From positions 46,850,602-46,914,601 of the forward strand of contig CM034531.1 in assembly GCA_020002185.1 (NCBI GenBank): a stretch of 64,000 bases of DNA. The letters run 5' to 3'. Shown piece by piece: positions 1-10,295 of the stretch (positions are counted from its first letter, which is position 1; each line of letters opens with the position of its first letter). Source of the DNA: Paraescarpia echinospica. Its lineage: Eukaryota; Annelida; Polychaeta; Sabellida; Siboglinidae. Made by a program: the position numbers and the translations under genes. Under the pieces are notes generated by a model that saw nothing but the letters and a program-made list of their open reading frames with translations, had not been told where the DNA came from and ran no database searches.

Positions 1-1468
1 CACTGCCCACTATGGCTGTGAAAACATCTTTGTCTCATGGTGTCAGTTCATACTCGGATATGTCCAGTTAAAGTTGCCTCTTCAATTTGAGTTTTTCTGA
101 TTTCAGACACATTGTAAACAAACTCGTTTGCGCAAATGTGTTATCTAGGTTTGATAAATTCTTTGAACACACTATTAAATTAGCTTTTTGTTCGACTGAA
201 CCAAAACAAACTGGTCTGTGTTTGTTTAATGTAAAACGTGATGTTCACACTTTCACAAGTTACCTAGCTGATACCTTCAATGATTTAAACATAAATACCA
301 ACTCTTATTAAACCAAATGAATTAATCGAACACAACTAATTTTAATGTGAACCAATCATATTTACAATGGATCAACTCATTTGAGGGGGCAGTTTTAAAA
401 TAGCCGAGTCTTCAGTTTGGCCTGTCATGTATATTGATTGATGTGAAGCGATGTCCGGTTTTGTTACACCAAATCTTGCATGCCATTTCCCATCAACTTA
501 CTCCAGACAATTCAAAGTGCTTTGTGGCAATACTATTGCAGAATTAATTCAGTTTATTGCACGCATGATGCAGTCTGTTATCATTACGATACGAATCGTG
601 GCAATCGACAATAGCTTTTTTAAATTGTGAATGGGCATTGTCCATTGTGATTTGTTCACATTGAATTAAACACATCATTTAGTCACCTAGAAGGTTGACA
701 TAGTCGTCAGATGGTAATAAGGATTGGTGTAAAGGTGGCCAATTGTCACATCTAGGCTATGGCTGTTTGGTCAATGACTTGTTCCATCCTACAGTCTCGG
801 CTGATGTTATTGTTAACCTACTGCACATACTTTGTTCTGTTACAATGAGAAGGAATTAAACTTGACGTATGCTCGGAATAAGAAAAACTGGCGCAACTAA
901 CTTGTCTTGTAAAGCGGCAAGACATACATCTACATGCGGTAAATAAAGGAGTTCTGTTAATGTTTCACAAAAATTCCCTCTACACACATTTTTCAGTCCA
1001 GTTGCACACCATGATCACTTTGCCAGTTTGTGAGTGAGATAGCTGCACAAAGTTTGTAAACTTTTTATACTTTTACAATGTGTTTGGTTTAACAGCTGCA
1101 ACGATTCGTAATGGGGGTAAATACGCTGTGTAAGATGAGATTATCTCTTCTGAATGTATTGTAAGCCAGTGTAATGACCCTCGCAACATGGCTACGTCTG
1201 ATCACACTCTTGATGTTATCAATAAAATGTAAGACAATTTAATGTGCTGTCAGTACAAGTTTGTTGGTAATAAAGACATTTATCGGACTGGATTAAAACT
1301 GCTGCAAAAATGGATTGGGAATGACAAGGCTCCAGGGAAACATGTGATTAAACAGTATAATATTTATATTTAAAAATTGGCTTTGTATCTACCTGTTGAT
1401 AGTCCAATATGGTTAAATGATAACCTGTCGCGCCTTAGACTTACCCCAAACCAGCATAGGTTAATGTA
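1..1468. other. 5' flank, no recognised gene
   Basis: AT-rich sequence to the left of the tandem block. A 74-codon open frame at 87-311 (+) has no motif that I recognise and no other sign of being coding. I see no retroelement motif and no tandem repeat. This stretch occurs once in the window, so it is the unique left flank of the amplified region. Confidence 0.5.
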
Positions 1469-1669
1469 TACCTACCAACTATCCAGGAATTTCCAGGAGT
1501 CTCCCTGATTTTTGGTCTCCCGGAAATACAGACAAAACGTCCGAGTTTTTGCTTCAAATCGCCAACACCCCCCCCGTCTTACGACGTCATCATCCGAGAC
1601 AGCGCGATACGACGGAAGCTGTGTTGCGCCGCTAATGAACCTCCCAGAATAAAAAAAAAGTTGGCAGGT
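1469..1669. mobile_element. Short MITE-like repeat with inverted ends
   Basis: A 201-bp segment begins TACCTACCAACT and ends AGTTGGCAGGTA, an 11/12 inverted match. Inside is a palindrome-rich stretch with CCAGGAATTTCCAGG and TCTCCCTGATTTTTGGTCTC. It has no coding capacity and no clear target-site duplication. Its right part (from 1594) is also the start of every tandem unit, so the amplification breakpoint lies inside it. Only this first copy is complete. A small non-autonomous DNA element is the best reading, but this is inference. Confidence 0.4.
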
Positions 1670-2329
1670 ACAGAGTGACTCAAATCTGAGTTGTCGATAG
1701 TGTTACCTAATGTCGTGTTCACACAGAAAACCTTGAGACTTATTTTTAAACCGGTTTATGACGTACAGTTGTTCGCAACCGCTTACGCTGCGTGTGAACG
1801 CAGCGTATAAGACTGTATATGGCGTACACTAACTGCTTTACAGCGGATAGTGCGAATCAGTTAAAAATTTTAGGCGACAAAATCGGCCACTCCTATTGAT
1901 GCTATTCATTCTAATGAGAAGCTGAAACAGTCACAACTAGCTCCATCTAGCGGGTAAATAAACAATAAATTGCAGCAGAAAGTATGAATTATGATCGGAT
2001 ATCACATTTCTCTTGCCGCCCGCCATCATGCATCGTTTTGGTCTTTAAATTGAATTTGTCATTGATTCTACTGTTTAGACTTGGTCAAGAACACTAGCAA
2101 TACTTCAGTGCGTTTCTCTGGGATTATGTTCTATGACGACAATTTGGACAGTTGTCGCTGCCATGTGGCGTGGATTAGGATTTACGACCACATTGAAATG
2201 AAACTGCGACAAACATCACAATTTATAATATAATCGAGGCTTTTCGAACTGAAGCAAAGATTAGATTTAACAAGATTGCCACCCAGAGAATTAACTCTAG
2301 ATGGCAGGTGGACAAGGAAGCGTTTTGGC

Positions 2330-2646
2330 TTATCGAGAGTCCAACCCTTTTTATATATGTGTATCCCGCCCTTCTGAGGTACGTGTCAATTTAATTTTTA
2401 AACATTCGTGCTACTAGCACCCACACAATGAGCAGATAATATGTTCCAGTTATTTACATTCCTTTGTGAGAATGAGAACTTTCTTATATCTAATCTACAC
2501 TGCTCCTTTACTAATGTAACTTCAGGTCCTTCTGTCTTTCTTAACTGAGAAAAATTTCTATCAATATTTTCATAACCATTCAATATTTTAAACACTTCTA
2601 TCTGATCTCCTCTCAAGCTCCTGGTCTCTAGTGTTGTCATACCACA
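2330..2646 (-). pseudogene. LINE C-terminal fragment (unit A)
   Basis: An 80-codon minus-strand frame (2640-2398) reads TTLETRSLRGDQIEVFKILN, then QCRLDIRKFSFSQRNVNNWN. This is the conserved end of non-LTR retrotransposon polyproteins: R-R-GD-I-V-KIL, then a RLD-RK-FSQR-WN block. Past the stop at 2398 the matching tail can still be followed (TYIKKGW-like) to about 2330. The reverse transcriptase and endonuclease are absent. It is a 3' stump and not functional. Recognition rests on family motifs; the exact clade is uncertain. Confidence 0.7.
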
Positions 2647-2994
2647 TTCTTTTAAGTGTATTTCTGTGTACTGTGGTCAACGTATTAAACTATGCGGCGT
2701 TTTATTGCAGTATTTTTGTTGTAAAGAGAAATACCACCACGTGGACTTGAGTCTTTCGGTCAACGGGCCAACACTAAGCCCGTACCAGAAGAAGGGTTGC
2801 TTCTAAGGTGGTTTGTGCTAATAATTTAACGTTTTATTTGTTAGATACAGTGTGCGTGCGTGTGTAAATAAATTGTTCACGGCGTTATGTGTGTTTTCTG
2901 CGATTGTTCCAACGTTCGCCGATCAGCTGGGGACGTTTGACGTAATTTTCGCTGCATAAAACGGCTCACAGTTACGTCACAACAAACGTCATAT

Positions 2995-3300
2995 CAGTGG
3001 CGCGGGAACGAAATTCATATTGGGGGGCTACCGGAGCTTCAGCACCACTGAAAAAATGTCGCCGCCTCTCCGCCGTATATCTTAACATCTTCCTTCACCC
3101 TGTGGCAGTCTCGGTTGGGTCGACTGTGACTTCGGAAGACGGGGGGTGGAGGGTGCTGTTGCAAAATTTTCGCCACTGCGCCGCTACAACTTCAGCTTCT
3201 CGGCTGTGAACATTTTATTGTTTACGTCACGCCGCTTATTACTGGGAGGGGGGGGGCAGAAAACCATATATCTGCCCAACAGCAGGGTGTAGCGGCTTGT
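2995..3300. repeat. Dispersed G-rich repeat (unit A)
   Basis: The segment starts GGCGCGGGAACG, carries a run TTGGGGGGCT and a second run GGGAGGGGGGGGGCAG, and includes CTACAACTTCAGCTTCTCGGCTGTGAAC as two adjoining blocks. Related blocks (CTGTAACTTCAGCTTC, GGGGGGGGGGCAGAAA, ATATGTCTGCC) lie at 48365-48835. It is an interspersed repeat with no clear protein. G-run length varies between units. Confidence 0.5.
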
Positions 3301-4126
3301 CATTAATATTCTCTCCTGTCAGCCGTGGACATCTGACCGCGCGGCGACACGGAAAAGCAATTTATAAGAGAAACGACGGTCGGAACTCAACCAAAACGGG
3401 CTGTGATTTATAACGCCGTAGACGATTATATTACATTAAATTGTGCGACACTTGGGCTAAGACCACATTTAAATTTTACATAGGCGGCCATTATAACGTT
3501 TCCTTCATTTCCTGCTTAATTTGACGAACAATTTTCTTGAAAATTTCACAGCATATTTAACCTCCATTGACACAAGTGCTGTGGAAAACTCGTAAAATTC
3601 TCATACCTCAGTTTTCAGAAAAATCCACCCAAACCTGACATCCCTCAATTTCGCCTTAATCTGGTGACGGATTTTGAAGTATTGGTGCGTTCTGCAAAAT
3701 AGCCACTGTGCGAATACGCAAGCGACTAGCGTATGTTTATTGCTACCTCGTGAAAGATCTAATGTAGTAGTACATTCTGTATTCACTGGACTGACATGTG
3801 CCATGCTAAAGTGCTCGAAAAAATTCACACTTGACACCAGAACGGTATTTTCAAGGGAACTCTTTCGGTGGGTAATGGCGGACGAATCCTTAATGTGGTC
3901 TTACCCCACTTGTCGACACAAAACGCGCCCGCACCGCAACACGACACTGGCTTTGCTATAGGGTGGACTCTCTGGAATTGGTTACACTGGCGGAGAGTCG
4001 CGCTATGCTGACCACGCTCTCGCAACTAGTTGGTTTACAAACAGGCAGCAGCACTAATTAGTAGAACTTTATAATCCTCATGTATATAGCCAACTGCGCA
4101 TATTCTGTTAATTAATTAGTCTCACC
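3301..4126. other. Unassigned part of unit A
   Basis: No protein family recognised. Two overlapping open frames on opposite strands (3601-3837 minus, 3674-3961 plus) are of near-chance length. The plus frame changes register between units (compare 17021-17287 and 29727-29993), which argues against a conserved protein. Confidence 0.4.
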
Positions 4127-5302
4127 GGGTGTGCTCGCGAATATAATGTAACGTTAATGAATTGAACTGGTGTAGGGTATTATTACGTGGTCGAGCGGTT
4201 AGACTCCCAGGGTGCAAATCCTGGAACCGGCTACCGGCCGCCATTTCGAAACGTGGGGGCAATTTAATTAACCTCGCGTTGTATGTATCTTTCGGAAGAG
4301 ACACTATAACACCTAAGCCGTTGGCTTATAGTGTCACGCACACTGTGTAAATGTGTAGCGCGTAGTGGACTCGCTGACTGTAGAGAAGGAAAACCGAAAA
4401 TGAACCACTCCTATGTTGGCCCTAGATAGAACTGTTTGAAGTTAAAACATCATTACGTCATTTCAATCTTTTTCAAACGTTAAAACACACGCTAGCACCC
4501 TGCGTGCGAGAGGAAGATAGCCCGCCGTTGTATCTATACTAGCGGTAGTTGATACACCATTTCTTATTCGATCACGCCGTTTTATAGGGCTCATTTGGCA
4601 TGCTACTCCGGCATCTACAGTAGATAAACATAACGTTATAAACCACGTGTCAATGTTGACATCGAGAGGAGCCCTACTCGTGCTGTGTTTACGCGTTGTG
4701 ACAGCGCCTCTGCACGACCGAGCACGTGTAAGTGATGCAGATGAAAGCGAACAAATATATACGTAGTTGAGTTGTCACCATTCGTGTGTCGGTTTTGATC
4801 AGTAAGTATGACGACGGTTGGTTGTTGACGTGCCGCGTTCACAGGACGTCAACATGAGTTGTTGGTGGACGAAAAACAAGGTAGCCTCACACATAACGGA
4901 GAATAGTTTCACCATGTTGTCACAGAGTCGGGGAAACTCAGTAGAGTTTCGAGGGACTGAACTTGTTAGCTGAACACATCTCTGGATTCCCTTCCCCTTG
5001 GTTAGTGTGGAGAGTAGGCCTCATCCCACAAAACATCCTGCGTGCTTGCAGTTGAGAGGAGGCAATGCACGAAATGAATGCGTGGATCAAATGTTTCGAC
5101 AGGACCAGTCGCACCACATTGACACTTGTAACCCTAACAAGACCAACTACTCCAGCAGTATAAGTAAAACACTATCTTGTTCGGCGACAAGATCTTCCAA
5201 GCTCATACTAGATTAGATTTCATCCCGTTTCGTAACTAACCATTTTGGATAATGCTGCTGTGATGGCAGGATGTTCATGTTTAAAGAAATAGTCTGTATC
5301 TG
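4127..5302. other. Segment present only in unit A
   Basis: About 1.18 kb between CTCACCGG and CTGTGATAACATACAGCC. It is missing from unit C, which joins these two flanks directly at about 30060, and from unit B, which lacks even more. Apart from the tRNA-like SINE at 4184-4360, no gene or repeat is recognised. A TGTG-type microhomology at the two ends suits deletion in B and C better than insertion in A. Confidence 0.7.
4184..4360 (+). mobile_element. tRNA-derived SINE head lacking the anticodon arm
   Basis: GTCGAGCGGTTAGAC folds as a tRNA D-arm with an A-box-like core. It is followed directly by CCAGGGTGCAAATCCTGG, a T-arm (CCAGG/CCTGG stem) with a B-box-like loop. The anticodon arm that should lie between them is absent, so this is not a tRNA gene. 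A non-tRNA body follows, with AGACACTATAAC/GCTTATAGTGTC arms, to about 4360. Pol III promoter elements look partly preserved. The SINE family is unknown. Confidence 0.55.
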
Positions 5303-6230
5303 TGATAACATACAGCCTTGCGAAAATAGAACAGATCTTCAAATACGACATCTTCGGTTGTCCTCTTGGTTTAGCTTACCTAAGCAGAGTGCTACTCCGC
5401 TAGATCGGATGAACAATGGGTTATGTTTGATTGTCAAGTAGCTATTTGGCAGAGGTGCTGCAGCCTTGCTCTTGTGATAACTTCTCAGTCCGGCGGACAG
5501 TGTTTGTGACAACAGAATCGGCACGGTCTCGGCTGTCCTGTACATATACATGCTACTGCTGTCAACGCTCAACTGATTTCCAATATTTTTATTGCATATT
5601 TTGGCCATTTGACATCTCGCACAGTTGGCGTCTTTGCATGTTGCGTCTGCATAGGATGCTGGATACGTTTTTCTTCTCGATTGAGGCTTCGATTGAGGCT
5701 TCAAGCTTCACAATGCCTCGCGCTACCCCAGGACTAGATCCCATCCTGCGTCGCAGTGCGGAACGATCAAATCTACATCACCTGTCATTGTGGTGTTAGT
5801 CTGCCATCGCATGGCACTATTATGCCGTCGTTTGTAAAGGTCCTTTGAGAAAATTGATATACACCAGGATGTTTCATTCCGAATGTGAATACGTCACGTA
5901 GAGAAGTGGTGTGATCTAAGGCGAAGAATCATGGAATTATATTTTGGCCAATGCACTAATAAACACAAAGTAGGAAATATGTCTCTCGTATTGCTTTCAC
6001 ATATCAAGCTCACGCAGCAGGACGGTGGACTAACACTAGAACTGTGGACTTCTTCGATGTCTGTATTCCACGGACATCACATTTACTACTTCTTTCGCTG
6101 CTGTTACTCTCTGCTAGAGAGCACTGGTTGTCACTTGATGAACCCGTCGAGTGCGTGTCTCTTGTTCTTCAGGAACGAGTCTGCTTTTCCACGTGTTGCA
6201 ACACCAGCTCGCACCGATTTATTGCTCAAT
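5303..6230. other. Unassigned segment shared by units A and C
   Basis: About 930 bp kept in A and C (30064-30995) but absent from B. The longest frame is 121 codons on the minus strand (5704-5339), with a basic start KPQSKPQSRRK and a CKDANCARCQMAKIC cysteine cluster. It overlaps a 122-codon frame on the other strand. I recognise neither. The cysteine spacing is not a zinc-finger pattern that I can name. It may be a remnant of an element protein or chance. Confidence 0.4.
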
Positions 6231-6592
6231 GACTGACCACTGTCCCCCAAGGGACCGTTTCACTAACACTCTTATAAGCTCACTGACCACTGTCCCCCAA
6301 GGGACCGTTTCATTGACACTCTTTTAAGCTCACTTACAACTATTCCCCAAGGGACCGTTTCACTAACACTCTTATGAGCTCAGTGACCACTGTCCCCCAA
6401 GGGACCGTTTCACTAACACTCTTATGAGCTCACTGACCACTGTCCCCCAAAGGACCGTTTCATTAACACTCTTATGAGCTCACTGACCACTGTCCCCCAA
6501 GGGACCGTTTCACTAACACTCTTATAAGCTCACTGACCACTGTCCCCAAGGGACCGTTTCACTAACACTCTTACGAGCTCATAAGCCCGGTT
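6231..6592. repeat. 50-bp minisatellite, 7 copies (unit A)
   Basis: Period is exactly 50 bp except for the last copy, which lost one C. Core pieces are CTCACTGACCACTGTCCCCC and AAGGGACCGTTTCACTAAC. It lies just outside the left inverted-repeat arm of the CXC element, as the 55-bp array lies just outside the right arm. Copy number varies: 7 in A, 5 before the B gap, 5 in C. Confidence 0.9.
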
Positions 6593-6619
6593 TTGCTCTT
6601 TAAAACTCCTTCGCTCCTT

Positions 6620-7077
6620 ATAGTGCATTTTGTGATAAAAGCACAAATTTGACTCTAACATTTTGAATAGATTTGGATATTGAGCCACCACAGATTTGGC
6701 CTCTGGCGGCTGTAGCAGCCATTTTCTAAAATGGCCGCCAGCGGTCATTGTTATTTTACATACCTTCTCTACTGGGGAGGACAGCAGGTTGACAGTGGAG
6801 GTTAATTCACTTATAAAAGGCCAAAAGTGGTTATGGAAGAGCTAATTGTTTGATTTTTACCAAAACAAATAAGTCATCTTGGACTAGTGTGTCTAATTAG
6901 GCACATGATGCAGTTGGATTCCGAATGGAATCCAACTGCATCATCATGACGAATGATCAATAACTGGCTTGGCACATACTAGTACTGCTACTGGTAGTAA
7001 TAGTATTAGTGGTGGTGGTGATAGTAGTACTAATAGTAGTAACACTTGTAGTAGTATCAGTAGTCGTTGTAGTAGAA
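6620..7077 (+). repeat. Left inverted-repeat arm of CXC element 1 (unit A)
   Basis: Matches the reverse complement of 9817-10292. Shared blocks include TGCATTTTGTGATAAAAGC, GGATATTGAGCCA, CTGGCGGCTGTAGCAGCC, AGTGGAGGTTAATTCAC, AAGAGCTAATTGTTTGATTT and GTGTCTAATTAGGCACATGATGC-type sequence. The inner end is an (AGT)n stretch (6979-7076) matched by (ACT)n on the other side. Arms of about 460-475 bp flank the gene symmetrically, as in a DNA transposon with long terminal inverted repeats. The left arm here lacks a short block, GGGGCGGCATAGCAAACC, that unit C keeps. Confidence 0.85.
6905..6944. repeat. 18-bp perfect hairpin inside the left arm
   Basis: ATGATGCAGTTGGATTCC, a 4-nt loop GAAT, then its exact reverse complement. 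It is present in A, C (about 31590-31630) and B right of the gap. The right arm has only one half, so the palindrome is specific to the left side. The B contig stops inside this hairpin at 18000. Confidence 0.85.
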
Positions 7078-7620
7078 ATGAAATATGCACAATGGCGGAC
7101 ATTTTACAAAACCGCGTTCAGACAATTGAATCAGAATTAATTGGTGTTCAGAACTGCCATCTCCAGAGGAACTAGGTGACTTCTAGTGGGGACAGTTGAC
7201 ATTAAAAAAAGTTTCTACAACACTGTATAACATGATTAACAAGGATTATAGTGCTCTTTTAATAGTTAATGGCGTAAAAAGCAGCAGAGTCTCACTTATA
7301 GTGATATATTTTATGCTTTTTGAAATGGCAAGCCAGACTGTTGTGTAACTAAAAACCGACCTTTATTTAGCCTAATATCATTATGACCATATAAAACGAA
7401 TATGTTTAAAAACTAAAATCACAAAAACTACACATTTTTCAAGAACACAGTTTAAATTGAAAGGGCCATTTAACAAACATAGACATATTTAACACTAATA
7501 TATGTTTGAAAACTAAAATCACAAAACTACAAATTATTCAAGAACACGGTTGAAATTGAAAGGGCCATTTAGCAAACGTAGAAATATTTAACACTAATAC
7601 ATGTTGAAATATTTGTGTGG
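7078..7620. other. AT-rich spacer with a 100-bp direct duplication (unit A)
   Basis: Two adjacent copies of about 101 bp (from 7399 and from 7499) share ATGTTT-AAAACTAAAATCAC and TTGAAAGGGCCATTTA. No coding potential. It lies between the left arm and the 3' end of the CXC-family pseudogene and is conserved in B and C, so it looks like part of the element. Confidence 0.7.
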
Positions 7621-7623
7621 CGA

Positions 7624-9510
7624 ATGGAACAGATCATCTGCATGCACGCAAGCACGCAGACACATACACACAGAGCTGTGCAGCCTGTTTGCACTAGCAA
7701 CGCTTCACACAACCCTTCTTGAACTTGCAAGAGATTATCTCATAGCAGGTGTGGGCTGTCTTGGGTAGTCTTGCCCAGTGCGGCTCGTACGTGCAGTTCT
7801 CATTCTTGGCCCAGCAGAAGCTGGTTGGTGGCTGTAGCTCTGGTGCCCTTAGCAGTGCTGGCCTCACACTTGGCCTCCATAGTAGGCCCTCTTGATATGT
7901 TCCTCCAGGGCTGCCTTGGTTGGCGGGATCAGTTGCACATCGTTCTTCTTTGCGAAAAGTTTCTTTCATGCATTTTCAATGTCCGTGCATGTGCTGGTTC
8001 TGTCACACAACAGGATAATACAATAACGAACCTCTTGTTATGCATCTTCTGGTATGTCACTTGTTGTAGAGGATAGTTTCAGCAGTGTTTATGAGTTCTG
8101 GTAGCACGGTCCAGATTGTCCAGACAGTCTTCTTAACTGTACACAGTATCACATCCAGTCAAAGCGTGGAACATTGGCAACGCCCATGCCTTCATCGGTC
8201 TCAGGCCAGCTGCTAGTTTGGGCTGTTAGGAATCCGAAACACTTGCCAGTTCCGAAATGTTAACCATGGGTCATCATCTGGTTGAAACCTCTGAGTCACT
8301 GACACGGGCAATACCACGGTGTCAACACCTCGGATCATTATCTCGAGGTGGCCACGCTAAGCTGCATGGGTTATATGCAGCAACATACGACTGTCAGCTT
8401 CTTTGTGGCTGCATGGGGCGGGTGAGGCCAGAGATGGCTTGCTGACGGTTACACCTCCATCAGTGATGACAAGCTGTTTGTCCTCCAGGTCAATCGACCC
8501 GAGGAGAGCTGACAGGAATGTGAACAGCTCTGTATTGGTGCTTCCTCCACTCTGAGGACATTTTGTCCGTTTCCCGCTATTGCTGCTGAAGCCACCACAC
8601 ATTTCCGCACTCATTTTCCCTGCTTTTCTCCTGCACTGTCCTTCAGTGAATATCTACATTGTAGCTGTCACACATCAAGTCCACGCGTGGCTCAGTTTGA
8701 AGCTTTGTGAACAGGTATGGAATGAATATCTTTCTGGCATACTCATCAAAGTTCTTGAATGCAGTTGGCTTCAGCATCTGAATGATGACATCTCCATCAA
8801 GGATTACACTGGTGGTGGCAGGAGCCTCAGACTGGACATCAGAGACGTATTTCAAGCATATGTCACTCTTCGTGCCTACGCGGAAGCTTCCTCCATCAGA
8901 GAGTGACCATACCCGGGTGATTTGTTTAGGTACCTCAGGTAAACAGGGACCCACCTGGCATAGTTAGTGTGATCTGAGGCATAGAAGCAGGGGCCAATTC
9001 TGTTAGGGCGACCAAGGCACATCGGAAATGATACCTGCCGCAGAGAATGCACTTAGACCAGTACCGGCACCTCTAGTTCCAGCACGATTGCCCAATACTT
9101 AAACACCGGGGTGTCTTCTCTCTGGAGGTACCAGTCTTCAAACTCGAACAGATTTCCTGCGTCATCAGCTTCTTTCAGACAGTAGTTGTCATAGGCAATG
9201 TATTGCAGGATGTACAGTCATGCCGCAGTGATTTGGTGAGCTCTTCTTGTGTGGCGATGTGGGTTGCTCGCACGAAGGTGTCGGCTGACCTGGAATCGTT
9301 ATCTCGGCTTGCACCAGTGTTTGGCCACTACCCTACAAACAGTCCTCCAGCGTCTCTAGGGTTGCAATCTCGATGTGGATGCCACCTAATATCACCACCA
9401 AATTGTTTTCCCCGTTGCTCTCCGGCCACGTCCACTGAATTTAATTGGCCAATGTCAAAAGACATCCATTGAGTGCCGGATCATGGCCACTGTGTGAGCA
9501 CTGTCCAGGA
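7624..9510 (-). pseudogene. CXC-family element gene, inactivated (unit A)
   Basis: Minus strand, N to C: IQWTWPE then LGGIHIEIA (about 9500-9380); RVGTKSDICL and VILDGDVIIQMLKP, KIFIPYLFTKLQTEPRVDLM (8954-8643); CSHKEADSRMLLHITHAA (8614-8357); ALPMFHALTGCDTV (8183-8142); PPTSFCWAKNE, YEPHWARLP, and SCKFKKGCVKRC (7969-7694). A TAG at 7694-7696 cuts the cysteine tail, but the frame continues CKQAAQLC, so a CXC domain was once complete. Many frameshifts and stops separate the blocks, and the DQAHEQ-type block is missing. The order matches uncharacterised invertebrate proteins with Tesmin/TSO1-like CXC tails. Acidic motifs (EADSR, VDT) suggest a PIN/FEN-like nuclease; this is inference. Flanked by inverted arms, so probably the enzyme gene of a dead transposon. 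Confidence 0.75.
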
Positions 9511-9816
9511 ACAGCGGAAGTAGGGCGGTGGGGCCGATGTTTCTGGTGGTTGGCGGCTGGCATGAAATGCAGCCCAGGATATGTTATCCTAGGTCCCAGT
9601 TTTGTTGTCCAGGACCTGCTTCGCCTGATCTATCGACAAATAGTTTTCATCAGTCAGGTGAATGAAGTCATGCTAGCAGCTGGGTCAGATGACTATTCGG
9701 TGTTGTTGGTGACAGGATGCACATCAGTGCAATAGTGTGGCAAGTGGCCGATGGCCTTGGAGCTTATATCCACAGATCCTCCAAAGATGACAATGCTTCC
9801 ATCTACTCCTTCAGCA
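9511..9816. other. 5' part of CXC element 1, no clear motif
   Basis: Between the last recognisable CXC-family motif and the right arm. The minus strand has an open frame 9908-9693 whose N-terminal Thr/Ser run is the translated (ACT)n repeat. The rest (EGVDGSIVIFGGSVDIS) is not recognised. It could be the eroded 5' end or leader of the gene. Confidence 0.4.
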
Positions 9817-10292
9817 ACGACTACTTCATTACTACTACTGTTGCCACCACTACCAGTAGCATTAGTAGTAGTAGTAGTCGTTGTACTAGTAATCGTAGTA
9901 GGTGCCAAGCGGAGTTATCGTTCATTCATTATTTACTTCCATTCGGAATCCAATCGCATCATATGCCTAATTAAACAAATTAGTCTAAGTTGACTTATTT
10001 GTTTTGATAAAAATCAAATAATTAGCTCTTCCATAACCACTCTTGGCCTTTTATACGTGAATTAACCTCCACTGTCATCCTGCTGTCCTCTCCAGTAGAG
10101 TAGGTATGTGAAATAACAGTGACCACTGGCGGCCATTTTCGAAAATGGCTGCTACAGCCGCCAGAGGCTATATCAGCGATGGCTCAATATCCAAATCTGT
10201 TCATAATCTAAGTCTACACGTGTGCCAAATGTTTTGCTTTTATCACAAAATGCACAATTCTTCTGTATATGTTGGTTATGCTGCCCCACTAT
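9817..10292 (-). repeat. Right inverted-repeat arm of CXC element 1 (unit A)
   Basis: Reverse complement of the left arm. It runs from the (ACT)n stretch through CATATGCCTAATTA, AAATCAAATAATTAGCTCTT, GTGAATTAACCTCCACTGTC, GGCTGCTACAGCCGCCAGAG and TTTTATCACAAAATGCACAA to GCCCCACTATT. The outer end GCCCCACTAT pairs with ATAGTGGGGC, which survives in the left arms of C (31281) and B left of the gap, but not in A. Confidence 0.85.
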
Positions 10293-10295
10293 TAA

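Noticed and set aside
5339..5799. Conserved 121/122-codon overlapping genes
   Set aside because: Overlapping frames on opposite strands in duplicated DNA, with no motif. The cysteine cluster is noted, but a gene call is not supported.
6969..7175. Ser-rich 68-codon protein
   Set aside because: Mostly the translated (AGT)n tract within the inverted arm. Conservation among units is due to the recent duplication.
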